64,000 nt of DNA from Gracilimonas sp965227785 (lineage in GTDB: Bacteria > Bacteroidota > Rhodothermia > Balneolales > Balneolaceae): positions 2,170,001 to 2,234,000 of the forward strand of contig NZ_OZ245785.1 of assembly GCF_965227785.1 (NCBI RefSeq), written 5' to 3'. The notes beneath the pieces are model-generated. The model was given only the letters and a program-made list of their open reading frames with translations, did no database searches and was not told the DNA's origin. The position numbers were made by a program, and so were the translations under genes. Below, piece by piece: positions 8,197 through 17,581 of this stretch. Position 1 is the first letter of the stretch; each line of letters opens with the position of its first letter.

Positions 8197-9144
8197 ATGA
8201 GTTCAACAGGAAAATATTTAAACAAATTGATGCTATGCGGCGCGTTAGTGGCCGGACTTTTTTTGGCAACTGCACAGTCTGTGTTTGCCCAGTCAAGTGA
8301 TGAAGCCTATCGCGTTGAAGAATTTGATGTATCAGGACAAGTAAGTCTGGAGGTGAGAACTTCGGGCGGCAGCATTTCGGTAGTTGGGTCAAACGAGGAT
8401 GAAGTAGTTGTGGAAATGTATGTGCGCAAAAGAGGCGATTATGTAGAACCAGGCGATGCCGACCTTGACGACTATGAAATAGAAATTGCCCAGGATGGCA
8501 ATAATGTTCGAGCGATAGTGGAAAGAAAGTCCGGCAATTGGAACTGGAATAACAACGGGTACTCTATTTCATTTGTAGTGTATGCCCCGGAAGAAACCCG
8601 AACCCGATTGAAGACCTCTGGGGGAAGCCTGACGGTTCGAAACCTGAGTGGTTCTCAGGAACTAAAAACATCCGGCGGGAGCATTACGACCGAAGGCATT
8701 CGTGGAAAGATGGTTCTCAAGACCTCCGGCGGCAGTATCAATATGAGAGAAGTTCAGGGGGATGTAGAGGCTAACACCAGTGGCGGAACCATTCGCGCCG
8801 AAATTTTAGTCGGCAATCTGGATGCTAAAACCAGTGGCGGAAGTATTCGTCTTGCCGGAATCGAGGGAAATGTAGAGGCGAAAACCAGCGGAGGTTCAAT
8901 CAACGCCGAGATTCTCGCCCCTTCCGACTATGTAGAGTTAAAGACGTCCGGAGGCAGTATCACTATTAAAGTGCCGCAGGAGAATGGCTATAATTTAGAT
9001 CTGGACGGAAACCGCGTTTATGTTGATCTGAACAATTTCAGCGGAAAAGCTGAGAAGGATGAAATCAGCGGCACCATGAATGGAGGCGGAACTTTAATTG
9101 AAGCTAAGACCAGTGGCGGATCGGTTCGTTTAGAATATTTATAA
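8197..9144 (+). CDS. Secreted DUF4097-type protein with nine KTSGGS repeats
   Basis: A signal peptide (LMLCGALVAGLFLATAQSVFAQ) leads into a protein built of beta-strand repeats. The motif [KRN]TSGG[ST][ILV] occurs nine times at roughly 17-20-residue steps, as in DUF4097 'putative adhesin' right-handed parallel beta-helices. A tryptophan/asparagine-rich loop (NWNWNNNGY) interrupts the early part. Such proteins are predicted to be surface or periplasmic; function is unproven and the family also includes intracellular members. The ATG at 8197 is preceded by AAAGGAGA with ideal spacing, better than the GTG at 8176. A terminator follows 32 bp after the stop, so it is likely monocistronic. Confidence 0.8.
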   Translation: MSSTGKYLNKLMLCGALVAGLFLATAQSVFAQSSDEAYRVEEFDVSGQVSLEVRTSGGSISVVGSNEDEVVVEMYVRKRGDYVEPGDADLDDYEIEIAQDGNNVRAIVERKSGNWNWNNNGYSISFVVYAPEETRTRLKTSGGSLTVRNLSGSQELKTSGGSITTEGIRGKMVLKTSGGSINMREVQGDVEANTSGGTIRAEILVGNLDAKTSGGSIRLAGIEGNVEAKTSGGSINAEILAPSDYVELKTSGGSITIKVPQENGYNLDLDGNRVYVDLNNFSGKAEKDEISGTMNGGGTLIEAKTSGGSVRLEYL

Positions 9145-9176
9145 GAGGGCGATTACGATATACACTAATAAATTAG

Positions 9177-9207
9177 AAAGCGAGGGATAGAATCTCTCGC
9201 TTTTTTT
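9177..9207 (+). terminator. Rho-independent terminator after the DUF4097 gene
   Basis: AGCGAGGGA and TCTCTCGCT pair around a TAGAA loop, followed directly by seven T residues. It insulates the upstream gene from uvrA. Confidence 0.85.
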
Positions 9208-9283
9208 GTTGGCTGATGGTGTCGGTTCACTCCTAACAAATGTTTATATTCAGGGTTCGACTAAATCAGGATTCAACAAACCT

Positions 9284-12094
9284 ATGTCCACAATTCAAAC
9301 GGCAAGTAAAGAAGCAAAAGAGATAGAAGAAGAGCGCCCGATAATTATCAAGGGAGCAAGGACACACAACCTCAAAGACATTGATGTAGAAATTCCCCGC
9401 AATAAGCTCACCGTAGTGACGGGAGTTTCGGGTTCAGGAAAATCCAGTCTCGCTTTTGATACTATTTATGCAGAAGGTCAGCGCCGTTATGTGGAGAGCC
9501 TGTCCAGTTATGCCCGCCAGTTTTTGGAGCGGATGGACAAACCGGATGTAGACTTTATGCAGGGGATTTCGCCTGCCATGGCCATTCAGCAAAAAACGAC
9601 CACTTCCAATCCGCGTTCAACCGTAGGGACAACAACAGAGATTTATGATTACGTGCGGTTACTGTTTGCTCGAATCGGGAAGACCATATCACCGGTTTCC
9701 GGAGAAGTGGTAAAAAAGGATACGCCCCGAACTGCCATTGAAAAATTGTTTAAAAGTCAGGAAGAAGGCGAGCGGTTTTATGTGCTTCACCCCATCCCTC
9801 ACCATGAAAAAAAGAAGCTGGATGAAGAGCTGAAGGTGCTCAGGGAAAAAGGGTTGACCCGTCTTTTAAATATGGAAGACGAAAGCACGGTTGATTTGAC
9901 CACGGATGAAATCAACCTGAAAAAGTTTAAAGCTGATAATCATCGGGTTTTAATTGACCGGCTGGTTTTGAAAGACGACAAAGAAACCCGAACCCGAATT
10001 GCCGATTCCCTGGAAACCGCTTTTCAGGAAGGAAGCGGAAGATGTTCCATCAAGATAAGGGGCGGAGAAGAACTGCGCTTCAGCGAGCGGTTTGAAAAAG
10101 ATGGAATAGAATTCACCGAGCCGACCCCGCAGATGTTTTCCTTCAACAATCCGTTTGGTGCTTGTGACAACTGTGAAGGTTTTGGAAAAGTGGCCGGTAT
10201 TGATGAAGACCTTGTTATTCCCGATCACCAAAAAACGATCCGAAACGGAGCTATTGCTCCTTTTGATTCGCAGAAGTTTAGCATGCACCTTCGGGACTTA
10301 ATTAAAGTTGCTGCCCGGGAAAAATATCCTATCGACACTCCCTATGCCGAGCTTTCCAAAGAATTTAAAGATGTAATATGGAAAGGAAAGGATGAGTATA
10401 TAGGCATCTGGAAGTTTTTTGATGAGATTAAAAACCAATCCTATAAAGTACATATGCGGGTGTTGTACTCTCGCTATCGAGGATATAGTCGCTGCCAGGA
10501 ATGTGAAGGGTATCGAGTTCGCAAAGATGCCTTGTATGTAAAAGTAGGTGATTTGCATGTGGGGGAAGTATCTGAACTTACCATTGGTCATGCCCGTGAA
10601 TATTTTGAAAAGCTGGAGCTTACCGAGTTTGAGGAAGGCGTAGCGGGACAAATTCTATATGAAATCCGAAAACGCCTCAAGTATCTCGATGAGGTTGGTC
10701 TGGACTATCTGACTCTGGACCGACTGGCCAACACCCTGAGTGGCGGGGAGTCTCAGCGAATCAGCTTGGCTAATGCATTGGGGAGTTCTTTGATTGGAAG
10801 TCTGTATGTACTGGATGAACCTACCATCGGACTTCACCCCAGAGATAATGACCGCCTGATCAAAATTCTGGAATCGCTCAGAGATATTGGCAACACTGTA
10901 TTGGTAGTAGAACACGATCCGGAAATGATTAAAGCAGCGGATAACGTAATCGATATAGGTCCGTTCGCAGGTACACATGGAGGAGAAGTGGTCTTTCAGG
11001 GCCCGGTGAAGAAACTCGTTGAAGCAGATACCCTGACTGGGAAATTTCTAAGCGGCCGAAAGGAAATCCCCGTTCCAAAAAAAAGAAGGAAAGGAAACGG
11101 TAAATTGATAGAACTAAGGGGAGCTTCGGAACATAACTTGAAGAATGTGGATGTGGACTTCCCACTCGGGACGATGACAGTGGTAACCGGTGTTTCCGGT
11201 TCGGGTAAATCCACACTGGTTCATGATACCCTGTATGCCGGCATTCAAAAACACATTGGTTCGTACAATGATAAAGTAGGGCGCTTTTCGGATCTGTCCG
11301 GTATGGCGGCGGTTCATGGGGTAGAGATGGTTGATCAAAGTCCGATTGGTCGGTCTTCCCGTTCCAATCCGGCTACGTATACCAAGGCTTTTGATGGTAT
11401 CCGTGATCTGTTTGCCAATACCAAGCAGTCTAAAATTATGGGGTATGAACCAGGGCACTTTTCTTTTAACGTGCCCGGAGGTCGCTGCGAAAATTGCCAG
11501 GGAGAAGGTGTTCAGCGGATTGAAATGCAGTTTATGGCCGATATTGAGCTGACCTGTGAAGTGTGTAACGGAACCCGCTTCCGGAAAGATGTGCTAAGCG
11601 TAAAGTATCGCGGGAAGAATATTCATGATGTACTGGAAATGCCGGTTTCAGAAGCCATTGAGTTTTTTGTGGATGAAACGACCATCATCAACAAATTGCA
11701 GCCCCTGGAAGATGTGGGGCTGGGGTATCTGAAATTAGGGCAAAGCGCGACCACCCTCTCCGGAGGGGAGGCTCAGCGGGTGAAGCTGGCTAAATTTCTG
11801 GCTAAAACCTCTACTGATCATACCCTCTATTTCTTTGATGAACCTACAACCGGCCTTCATTTTGAAGATGTCGCCAAACTGCTGGATTCATTTAACGAGC
11901 TGGTTGAGCAGGGACATACAGTCATTATTATCGAACACAATCTGGATATCATAAAATGCGCTGACTGGATTATAGACATCGGACCGGAAGGCGGATTTGG
12001 AGGCGGGCAGATTGTTGCCGAAGGAACACCTGAAGATATCATGGAACATAAAGAGAGTTATACGGGTATGTTTTTAAAGGATTACCTGCAATAG
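9284..12094 (+). CDS. uvrA: UvrABC excinuclease subunit A
   Basis: UvrA is the damage-sensing ATPase that loads UvrB in nucleotide excision repair. The 936 residues are full length for the family. Two ABC ATPase modules are visible: Walker A GVSGSGKSS at about 47-55 and GVSGSGKST at about 636-644; signature motifs LSGGESQRISLA and LSGGEAQRVKLA; Walker B segments VLDEPTIGLH and FFDEPTTGLH. Zinc-finger CxxC pairs appear in ACDNCEG/CQECEG and CENCQGEG/CEVCNGTRF. The start at ATG 9284 gives the normal UvrA N-terminus (IIIKGARTHNLKDIDVEIPR) without the unrelated 26-residue extension that a start at 9206 would add, which would also overlap the terminator. Confidence 0.97.
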   Translation: MSTIQTASKEAKEIEEERPIIIKGARTHNLKDIDVEIPRNKLTVVTGVSGSGKSSLAFDTIYAEGQRRYVESLSSYARQFLERMDKPDVDFMQGISPAMAIQQKTTTSNPRSTVGTTTEIYDYVRLLFARIGKTISPVSGEVVKKDTPRTAIEKLFKSQEEGERFYVLHPIPHHEKKKLDEELKVLREKGLTRLLNMEDESTVDLTTDEINLKKFKADNHRVLIDRLVLKDDKETRTRIADSLETAFQEGSGRCSIKIRGGEELRFSERFEKDGIEFTEPTPQMFSFNNPFGACDNCEGFGKVAGIDEDLVIPDHQKTIRNGAIAPFDSQKFSMHLRDLIKVAAREKYPIDTPYAELSKEFKDVIWKGKDEYIGIWKFFDEIKNQSYKVHMRVLYSRYRGYSRCQECEGYRVRKDALYVKVGDLHVGEVSELTIGHAREYFEKLELTEFEEGVAGQILYEIRKRLKYLDEVGLDYLTLDRLANTLSGGESQRISLANALGSSLIGSLYVLDEPTIGLHPRDNDRLIKILESLRDIGNTVLVVEHDPEMIKAADNVIDIGPFAGTHGGEVVFQGPVKKLVEADTLTGKFLSGRKEIPVPKKRRKGNGKLIELRGASEHNLKNVDVDFPLGTMTVVTGVSGSGKSTLVHDTLYAGIQKHIGSYNDKVGRFSDLSGMAAVHGVEMVDQSPIGRSSRSNPATYTKAFDGIRDLFANTKQSKIMGYEPGHFSFNVPGGRCENCQGEGVQRIEMQFMADIELTCEVCNGTRFRKDVLSVKYRGKNIHDVLEMPVSEAIEFFVDETTIINKLQPLEDVGLGYLKLGQSATTLSGGEAQRVKLAKFLAKTSTDHTLYFFDEPTTGLHFEDVAKLLDSFNELVEQGHTVIIIEHNLDIIKCADWIIDIGPEGGFGGGQIVAEGTPEDIMEHKESYTGMFLKDYLQ

Positions 12095-12150
12095 AAGTGA
12101 AGTAGCATTTGGCAGGTTTAGTTAGAATACCAACAAAACCAAACCTAACA

Positions 12151-12735
12151 ATGAAACTTAGAAGAGCGATAATCGGAATTGTAACCGGAGTTTTTTTATT
12201 GCTGGGGAGTGTTGCTCAGGCACAGATACTCCCAAAATTTGGTATAAAAGCCGGCGCAAATTACTCAACGTTTAACAACACCAACGATGTGGAATATAAA
12301 CCCGGGTTTGTTGGTGGAATCTACTCAAGCATTAAAGTCCCGGCCTCTCCTCTTACCATTCAGCCAGAGGTTTTATACGCCCAATATGGGGCGGGAATCG
12401 AAAACAGTGACGCATGGTTTCGGGTAAATTACCTGCAAATACCGGTCCTGCTAAAGTTTGGGTTTAATACTCCCGGAGTTCAACCCAATGTTTATTTCGG
12501 CCCATATATGGGGATCAATCTCAACTCAGAAGTAAAAAACGAAAGCGGTTCAATTAATCTTGATGATCAAGCTGAGGGAACCGATTTTGGTATAGCAGTT
12601 GGAGCCGGATTAGACGTGCGTAAATTCAACATAGGCTTGCGCTACACGGCCGGATTGAAAGATGTGGCCAACGACAACTTCAACGATGAAGCTAAAAATG
12701 GGGCGTTTGCACTTACATTGGGTGTAGATTTTTAG
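12151..12735 (+). CDS. Small outer-membrane beta-barrel protein
   Basis: A signal peptide (IIGIVTGVFLLLGSVAQAQ) precedes about 170 residues with the PorT/OmpA-like barrel pattern of Bacteroidota: FGIKAGANYSTFNN, GFVGGIYSSIKV, TIQPEVLYAQYGAG, YLQIPVLLKFGF, VYFGPYMGINL, FGIAVGAGLDV, GLRYTAGLKD and a terminal ALTLGVDF ending in the aromatic residue expected for BAM-dependent insertion. It would form an 8-strand barrel; the ligand or partner is unknown. ATG 12151 was chosen over 12109 because it gives an immediate signal peptide. It lies 56 bp after uvrA on the same strand. Confidence 0.8.
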   Translation: MKLRRAIIGIVTGVFLLLGSVAQAQILPKFGIKAGANYSTFNNTNDVEYKPGFVGGIYSSIKVPASPLTIQPEVLYAQYGAGIENSDAWFRVNYLQIPVLLKFGFNTPGVQPNVYFGPYMGINLNSEVKNESGSINLDDQAEGTDFGIAVGAGLDVRKFNIGLRYTAGLKDVANDNFNDEAKNGAFALTLGVDF

Positions 12736-12875
12736 GAGTTAACTAACAGCAACAATATTGGCCAGGAGAAATCCTTCAGTACTAAGCGTGATTGAACATT
12801 TGAACTTTCAAATAGTAAAATCATATTGATTCTGTTATAATAGCATCCTGATATTCATCAACAAACGTTCTGCTC

Positions 12876-14426
12876 TTGTTTTACAGGCTGCTCACATTAA
12901 ACTGGAGGATTTTTATCTCCAACCTGAATCGGTTTCAGCTGTTGCTGACCATCGGGTACATTCTGTTTCTGGGGATTATGCTGGTGAATCTTGCCGGAAC
13001 GGCCATCGTGGTAGTGCTGATGGACAGCGACCCCTGGATGCAGATGCAGCTTCCGTGGCTAACACCTGATATCTACTCATTTATCCTGCTGGTGTTTGCC
13101 AACGCCTATTGGGTGATGCACTTTTCCTTTACCAACATGCGGTTGATGAATATAGAAGAAAACCGAAAGCTGCTGGGCTTTGGTTTTCCGCTAAAAAGGC
13201 TGGCCAAGTATCTCACCATCATCGGGTTTTGTCACCCGGTTAACATCATCTATAACTTAACGTGGCTGGTATTTTTGTTGATACAGGTGCATGCAGCCTA
13301 TCAGATTCCGGTTGCCATAGCGGCAGTCGCGTTGAACTATGTGCTCATTTATTCGGTGAAACACCGGTTTATCCGGGTGGTTGAAAAACGATTCATAGCG
13401 GTGGTGGTCGGTTTTCTGGTATTGGTCTTTGGGCTTTTTCAGTTGGTGTCGCTTTTTGCGTCGAATTCTTCACGGATTTTTGCGGAATTAATACCACAAG
13501 TGGAAACGGTGAATGCATTTCTATCGTGGGTGCCGGGAGGAATGCTAATCCAAACAGTTACGGAAGATTATGGCTGGATGAATGCCCTGACCATTTTGTT
13601 TTTCTCCATCGTACTGATTGGGCTGACGGTAATCGATCACTTCAACAAAACAAAAGAAGGGTTGTTAAACCCCGGCCTGAAGAAAGCCGAAGAGGAGAAC
13701 AGCAAGCTGTGGACAGTGCTACGAAAAGTGCTGGGCCGTAATGCCGGTAAATATTATTTTTATGTAATGAAGCACCCTTACAACCGGCTGCAGGTTTTAA
13801 CGCTGACTATCATCCCGATTGTATATGTGCCGTTGTTAATGAATGTGGATTACGAAGTAGCCCAAACTATTTTAATTCCAACCATCCTTGCCGGCATACC
13901 GGTGGCTCTGCTGGCGATGGGGATGGCCAATATGTATGGCTATGAAAACCGGGAGTTTCTGCTTCACCTTCAGTTTCCCATCAATTTGGAAAAGCAGCTG
14001 AAAGAGCGGTTTTTGGGAGTGGTTTTACTACCATTGCTGGTATTCTACCTGATCACGGCTTTTGAGCTGATTGTGATTCCTGAAATTGGTTCGCCCCTGC
14101 AAATATTTGTTGCGAACACGTTTTTCTTCCTCATGTTCATGCTGCTGTTTGTGTGGAGTTCGTACTTTCAATACCAGAAAGCCACATACTCTTCCTTTAG
14201 TTATAAGCACCCCATTATCCCGCAGAAAGTTACTTTTGCTATTTCCTTCCTGATTTTTTCGATGGGATATATGATTTTTGTTCCGCTGAATGGGTTGGAG
14301 TGGTATCGCCTCACGATTATGGGAACGGTAATTGTAATTATGGTAATTTATCTGTGGCGGCATATGGATGTTTTGGTTAACCTTTTTAAAAACCGAGTAT
14401 TGATGAGATTATGGAGCGAGCTGTAG
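12876..14426 (+). CDS. ABC transporter membrane (permease) subunit
   Basis: The 516-residue protein is strongly hydrophobic, with about twelve predicted membrane segments and a central cytosolic loop (HFNKTKEGLLNPGLKKAEEE). It is paired by a 16-bp overlap with an ABC ATPase gene, so the two almost certainly form one transporter, probably an exporter. The frame closes upstream at 12849 and contains no ATG before the first membrane segment, so translation probably starts at the TTG at 12876 (FYRLLTLNWRIF). No close family is recognised; the layout resembles Bacteroidota two-component ABC-2-like exporters whose substrate is unknown. Confidence 0.7.
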   Translation: MFYRLLTLNWRIFISNLNRFQLLLTIGYILFLGIMLVNLAGTAIVVVLMDSDPWMQMQLPWLTPDIYSFILLVFANAYWVMHFSFTNMRLMNIEENRKLLGFGFPLKRLAKYLTIIGFCHPVNIIYNLTWLVFLLIQVHAAYQIPVAIAAVALNYVLIYSVKHRFIRVVEKRFIAVVVGFLVLVFGLFQLVSLFASNSSRIFAELIPQVETVNAFLSWVPGGMLIQTVTEDYGWMNALTILFFSIVLIGLTVIDHFNKTKEGLLNPGLKKAEEENSKLWTVLRKVLGRNAGKYYFYVMKHPYNRLQVLTLTIIPIVYVPLLMNVDYEVAQTILIPTILAGIPVALLAMGMANMYGYENREFLLHLQFPINLEKQLKERFLGVVLLPLLVFYLITAFELIVIPEIGSPLQIFVANTFFFLMFMLLFVWSSYFQYQKATYSSFSYKHPIIPQKVTFAISFLIFSMGYMIFVPLNGLEWYRLTIMGTVIVIMVIYLWRHMDVLVNLFKNRVLMRLWSEL

Positions 14427-15169
14427 AATTAAAAAACCTGGATAAGAGCTATGAGGAAACTCCGGTGCTCAAGAAGCTGAACCTGGACATTCCTAAAGGA
14501 ACGGTGTTTGGGCTGATTGGTCCGAACGGCGCCGGGAAAAGTACTTTAATTGGGGTGTTGACGGGCTTGCTGAGTTTCGAAGGCGGTGATGTAATTATTC
14601 ACGGAATGAAATTGAATCCCAAAAATGAGCTGGAAATCAAAAAAATAACCGCTTCTGTCTTACAGCCACCACTATTATTTGAGCAGTTTAGTAGCCTCGA
14701 GTTTATTGAGTATGTGTGTGAAATCTATGAGGTGGAGAAAGAAGGGCTGATCGAAAAAGCCTATTCCCTGATGGATTATTTCGACATCAAGGATTTTGCT
14801 AAAATTAAAGTGAATAAGCTTTCATCAGGGAGCCGTAAGAAGCTGGCCTTTGTCACATCCGTTTTGGTTGAACCCAAGCTGTTACTGCTGGATGAGCCAT
14901 TCGAGGCTGTCGATGTAATATCCATCGAGCGAATGAAAAATATAATCCGGCGCCTCAAGCAAAAAGGGGTTACCATCATCGTAACCAGCCACATTCTGGA
15001 GGTAGTAGAAAACCTTTGTGATGATATAGCCATTCTTCATCATGGCCACATCAAAGCCTATCTGGATTCGGTGAGCCGAAAAGAACTTCAAAAAGACGCC
15101 AGTTTGCATGAGATATTCGAAAAGTATGTAGAGGTAGAACGCAAAGAAGAGATTGTAGACTGGCTATAG
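14411..15169 (+). CDS. ABC transporter ATP-binding subunit
   Basis: A single ABC ATPase domain of 252 residues: Walker A GPNGAGKST (about residue 36), Q-loop VLQPP, signature LSSGSRKKLAF, Walker B LLLLDEPFEAVD and H-switch TSHILE. It energises the permease encoded just upstream, whose 3' end it overlaps by 16 bp. The signature motif departs from canonical LSGGQ (LSSGS); the second glycine is kept, so ATP binding is expected to be retained. The exit-loop and domain order resemble CcmA-type exporters; substrate unknown. Confidence 0.88.
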   Translation: MERAVELKNLDKSYEETPVLKKLNLDIPKGTVFGLIGPNGAGKSTLIGVLTGLLSFEGGDVIIHGMKLNPKNELEIKKITASVLQPPLLFEQFSSLEFIEYVCEIYEVEKEGLIEKAYSLMDYFDIKDFAKIKVNKLSSGSRKKLAFVTSVLVEPKLLLLDEPFEAVDVISIERMKNIIRRLKQKGVTIIVTSHILEVVENLCDDIAILHHGHIKAYLDSVSRKELQKDASLHEIFEKYVEVERKEEIVDWL

Positions 15170-15389
15170 CAGTCCTTTTTCAATCCGCTATCTTGTTGGC
15201 TTTATCATTAGATGTTCGGGAATCAAATAAGAGGATAGTATGGGAAATCCGGAGTTTTAAAAGCGTGAGAAAAGGATAGAGCTAAAGAATATTTTGAGAG
15301 GATTCTATATCGGAAAATAGGGATTTCTCCTATTCAATCATTTATCGTATAATCAGGCAGGTTAGTAATTGAATAAAAGTGGGGCTTCT

Positions 15390-16073
15390 ATGAAAGTAAT
15401 TTTTACGTCGGTTATTGCGGTGTGCATTCTCTTCAATTTTTCACAGGCACAAGACCGTCCGGATCCGAATATTCCACAAGGCACTAATTTTGAAGTTCCG
15501 GAAGGATGGGAAGTTCGTCTCGACCATGGTATGGAAGATGTAGTCATTGGTTCAAAGCCGGATTCCTCGGACATATATTTTGTGAATATGACGCCGGGTT
15601 GGCATGTAACAACCGGGCCGGCAGGCATCTTTTATCATCCGGCCAATACAGCTTCAGGTTCATTTGACGTAAAAACAGAGCTGCACTTTTTCAATCCCGG
15701 CGACAGAAATCGTGAAGGGTATGGGTTGTTCTGGGGAGGCTCCAACCTTGATGGAGACACCCAGGCATATATGTATTTTTTACTGAGGAACACCGGAGAA
15801 TTTCTCATTAAGAAAAGAATGGGGGAAGATACAGAGGTTATACAAGGCTGGACGGCCAACGACGCAATCAACATATATGACGACCCGGAAGTATCTTCTG
15901 TTTTAAATGTACTCAAAGTTAGGGTTGAGGGTGAAAGTGTCCGGTTTATTATTAATGATGAAGAGGTTGCAGATGTTGATGCATCCGGCATGAACAATGA
16001 CGGCATTTACGGACTGCGTGTTAATCACAGTGTGAATCTTCATGTTTCGGATTTGAGCTTATCGAAATTGTAG
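15390..16073 (+). CDS. Secreted LamG/DUF1080-like beta-sandwich protein
   Basis: A signal peptide (VIFTSVIAVCILFNFSQAQ) is followed by a jelly-roll-like domain: GTNFEVPEGWEVRLDH, IYFVNMTPGWHVTTGPAG, GSFDVKTELHFFNPGDRN, EGYGLFWGGSNLDGD, YMYFLLRNTGEFLIKKR, LKVRVEGESVRFIINDEE and GIYGLRVNHSVNLHVSDL. This is the order of strands seen in concanavalin-like DUF1080 proteins, some of which bind or cleave sugars. No catalytic pair could be identified, so a binding role is as likely. The ATG at 15390 has a G-rich stretch 8 nt upstream and gives the signal peptide at once. Confidence 0.65.
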   Translation: MKVIFTSVIAVCILFNFSQAQDRPDPNIPQGTNFEVPEGWEVRLDHGMEDVVIGSKPDSSDIYFVNMTPGWHVTTGPAGIFYHPANTASGSFDVKTELHFFNPGDRNREGYGLFWGGSNLDGDTQAYMYFLLRNTGEFLIKKRMGEDTEVIQGWTANDAINIYDDPEVSSVLNVLKVRVEGESVRFIINDEEVADVDASGMNNDGIYGLRVNHSVNLHVSDLSLSKL

Positions 16074-16181
16074 TAACAAATTTTTACTCATCACAAAGAA
16101 AATACCTTCTGTAAGGCGTAACACCCATTTAAACTAAGCGTAATAGCTCTTGTCTCAACAATAAATAAAAGGAGAAGAGAG

Positions 16182-16601
16182 ATGAGAAAAGTTAATGCGG
16201 TATTGATCTTAGTAATAATGGGAATGATGACAGCTGCCTGCACCACGTCAGTAACCAGATCCACAACCACACACGTTAAGGATCTTGTGCAATCGGATCT
16301 ATTTGGTGTGCTACCGGCATATGATAAGGAAATCATCGTTTATAACAGCCCCGATGAAGTTGAGGGAGAATACATTGAGCTTGCCACTGTTCAAATTCAG
16401 GAGACAGCCGGTGAAAGTTCCACAGAAAACATGATTGAGATGCTGAAAATGGAAGCAAAAGAGTTAGGCGGGAATGGAGTTATTCTAATTGATAATAAAG
16501 CGGATGAAATCGCCGGTTCGGTAACCAAAGAGGTAAAAGCAATTGCTGTGTATGCCCTCGATATCATTCCATCGGAAGCCAATCCATTGGTGCTGCTTTA
16601 A
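16182..16601 (+). CDS. Lipoprotein of unknown function
   Basis: The N-terminus is a lipoprotein signal with lipobox TAAC (lipidated Cys near residue 20), preceded by a strong AAAGGAGAAG ribosome-binding site. The mature ~120 residues contain a segment (MLKMEAKELGGNGVILID, then KEVKAIAVYAL) reminiscent of the YbjQ/heavy-metal-associated small domain found in other envelope lipoproteins, where similar helix-turn-strand motifs occur. That resemblance is weak. No membrane segment beyond the anchor is present. Confidence 0.65.
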   Translation: MRKVNAVLILVIMGMMTAACTTSVTRSTTTHVKDLVQSDLFGVLPAYDKEIIVYNSPDEVEGEYIELATVQIQETAGESSTENMIEMLKMEAKELGGNGVILIDNKADEIAGSVTKEVKAIAVYALDIIPSEANPLVLL

Positions 16602-16680
16602 AGAAGTGCGGAATTAAGCTTGGCTAAAATCGTTTTATTTCATGTACTTTATACTCAAAACATGAAATAAGACACAAAGC

Positions 16681-17541
16681 ATGCAAGAAAGTTTCGAGCT
16701 TCTGGCAGACAAAATAATTCAAACAACCCCACAAATTTTAGCTGCCATTGCGTCTCTGGTTGTGCTGGTTTTTATTGGCCGATTAGCCAGTGGCGGGGTG
16801 GGTCGCTTACTTGGCGGTGAAAGAACCAAAGGCGTTAAACAAGCACGATTGATAAAGCGATTGGTGCGCTGGGCATTTAATGTGCTGGGGTTGGTAATTG
16901 CCCTACATCTTGTGGGCTTAACGCAAGTTGCTACCAGCTTTTTAGCCGCGGGGGGTGTTGTTGCCGTTGTTCTCGGGTTTGCTTTTCGGGAGATTGGGGA
17001 AAACTTACTTGCTGGCTTGTTCCTTTCCTTCAGTCGCTCTTTTGATGTTGGAGATCTGATTGAAAGCAACGGGATAAGGGGCGTTGTGCAGAGAATAGAG
17101 ATAAGGGACGTTCACATACGGACAGCCGACGGTTGTGATATTTTCATTCCAAGTGCCACAATCTACAAAAACCCGCTTCACAATTTTACGAGAGATGGAT
17201 TGCGGCGGGGTAGTTTCACTATTGGAATCGACTATGGGGACGATCTTCAGAAAGCAAGAGAAACACTTCTTAAAACCGTTCAGGAACATAAGCTCACGCT
17301 TGCTAATCCGGAGGCGAATATTCAGATAGCCGGCTTTACCGCAGCTTATGTTGAGCTGGAAGTTTTATTCTGGATAGATACGTTCAGCAATGATCACGGG
17401 TTGGGTGAAATACGATCACAGGTGATGGACGGGTGCCACAAAGTATTAGCCGAAAAAGGATTCACCTACAGCTCTAATGTAACCACAGCGGTTGACATGT
17501 TGCCGGTAAGCGTAAATATTGATAGTGAAAAGAAAGGATAA
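16681..17541 (+). CDS. MscS-family mechanosensitive ion channel
   Basis: A 286-residue small-conductance mechanosensitive channel that releases solutes on hypo-osmotic shock. Three membrane helices are visible (IIQTTPQILAAIASLVVLVF, AFNVLGLVIALHLVGLTQ, ATSFLAAGGVVAVVLGFAF), the last being the Gly/Ala-rich pore helix. The beta domain follows: SFDVGDLIESNGIRGVVQRI, VHIRTADGCDIFIPSATIYK and NFTRDG. The length and arrangement are those of minimal MscS. It is convergent with the GAF-domain gene downstream. Confidence 0.92.
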   Translation: MQESFELLADKIIQTTPQILAAIASLVVLVFIGRLASGGVGRLLGGERTKGVKQARLIKRLVRWAFNVLGLVIALHLVGLTQVATSFLAAGGVVAVVLGFAFREIGENLLAGLFLSFSRSFDVGDLIESNGIRGVVQRIEIRDVHIRTADGCDIFIPSATIYKNPLHNFTRDGLRRGSFTIGIDYGDDLQKARETLLKTVQEHKLTLANPEANIQIAGFTAAYVELEVLFWIDTFSNDHGLGEIRSQVMDGCHKVLAEKGFTYSSNVTTAVDMLPVSVNIDSEKKG

Positions 17542-17581
17542 TATATACCCCGAGGTGGCCTTATGTTTTATCCTAAAATGG

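Noticed and set aside
8369..9136. Short regular repeats resembling a CRISPR or tandem repeat array
   Set aside because: The repeats encode KTSGGS motifs in one continuous frame with variable spacing; spacers are not unique-length and no cas gene is near.
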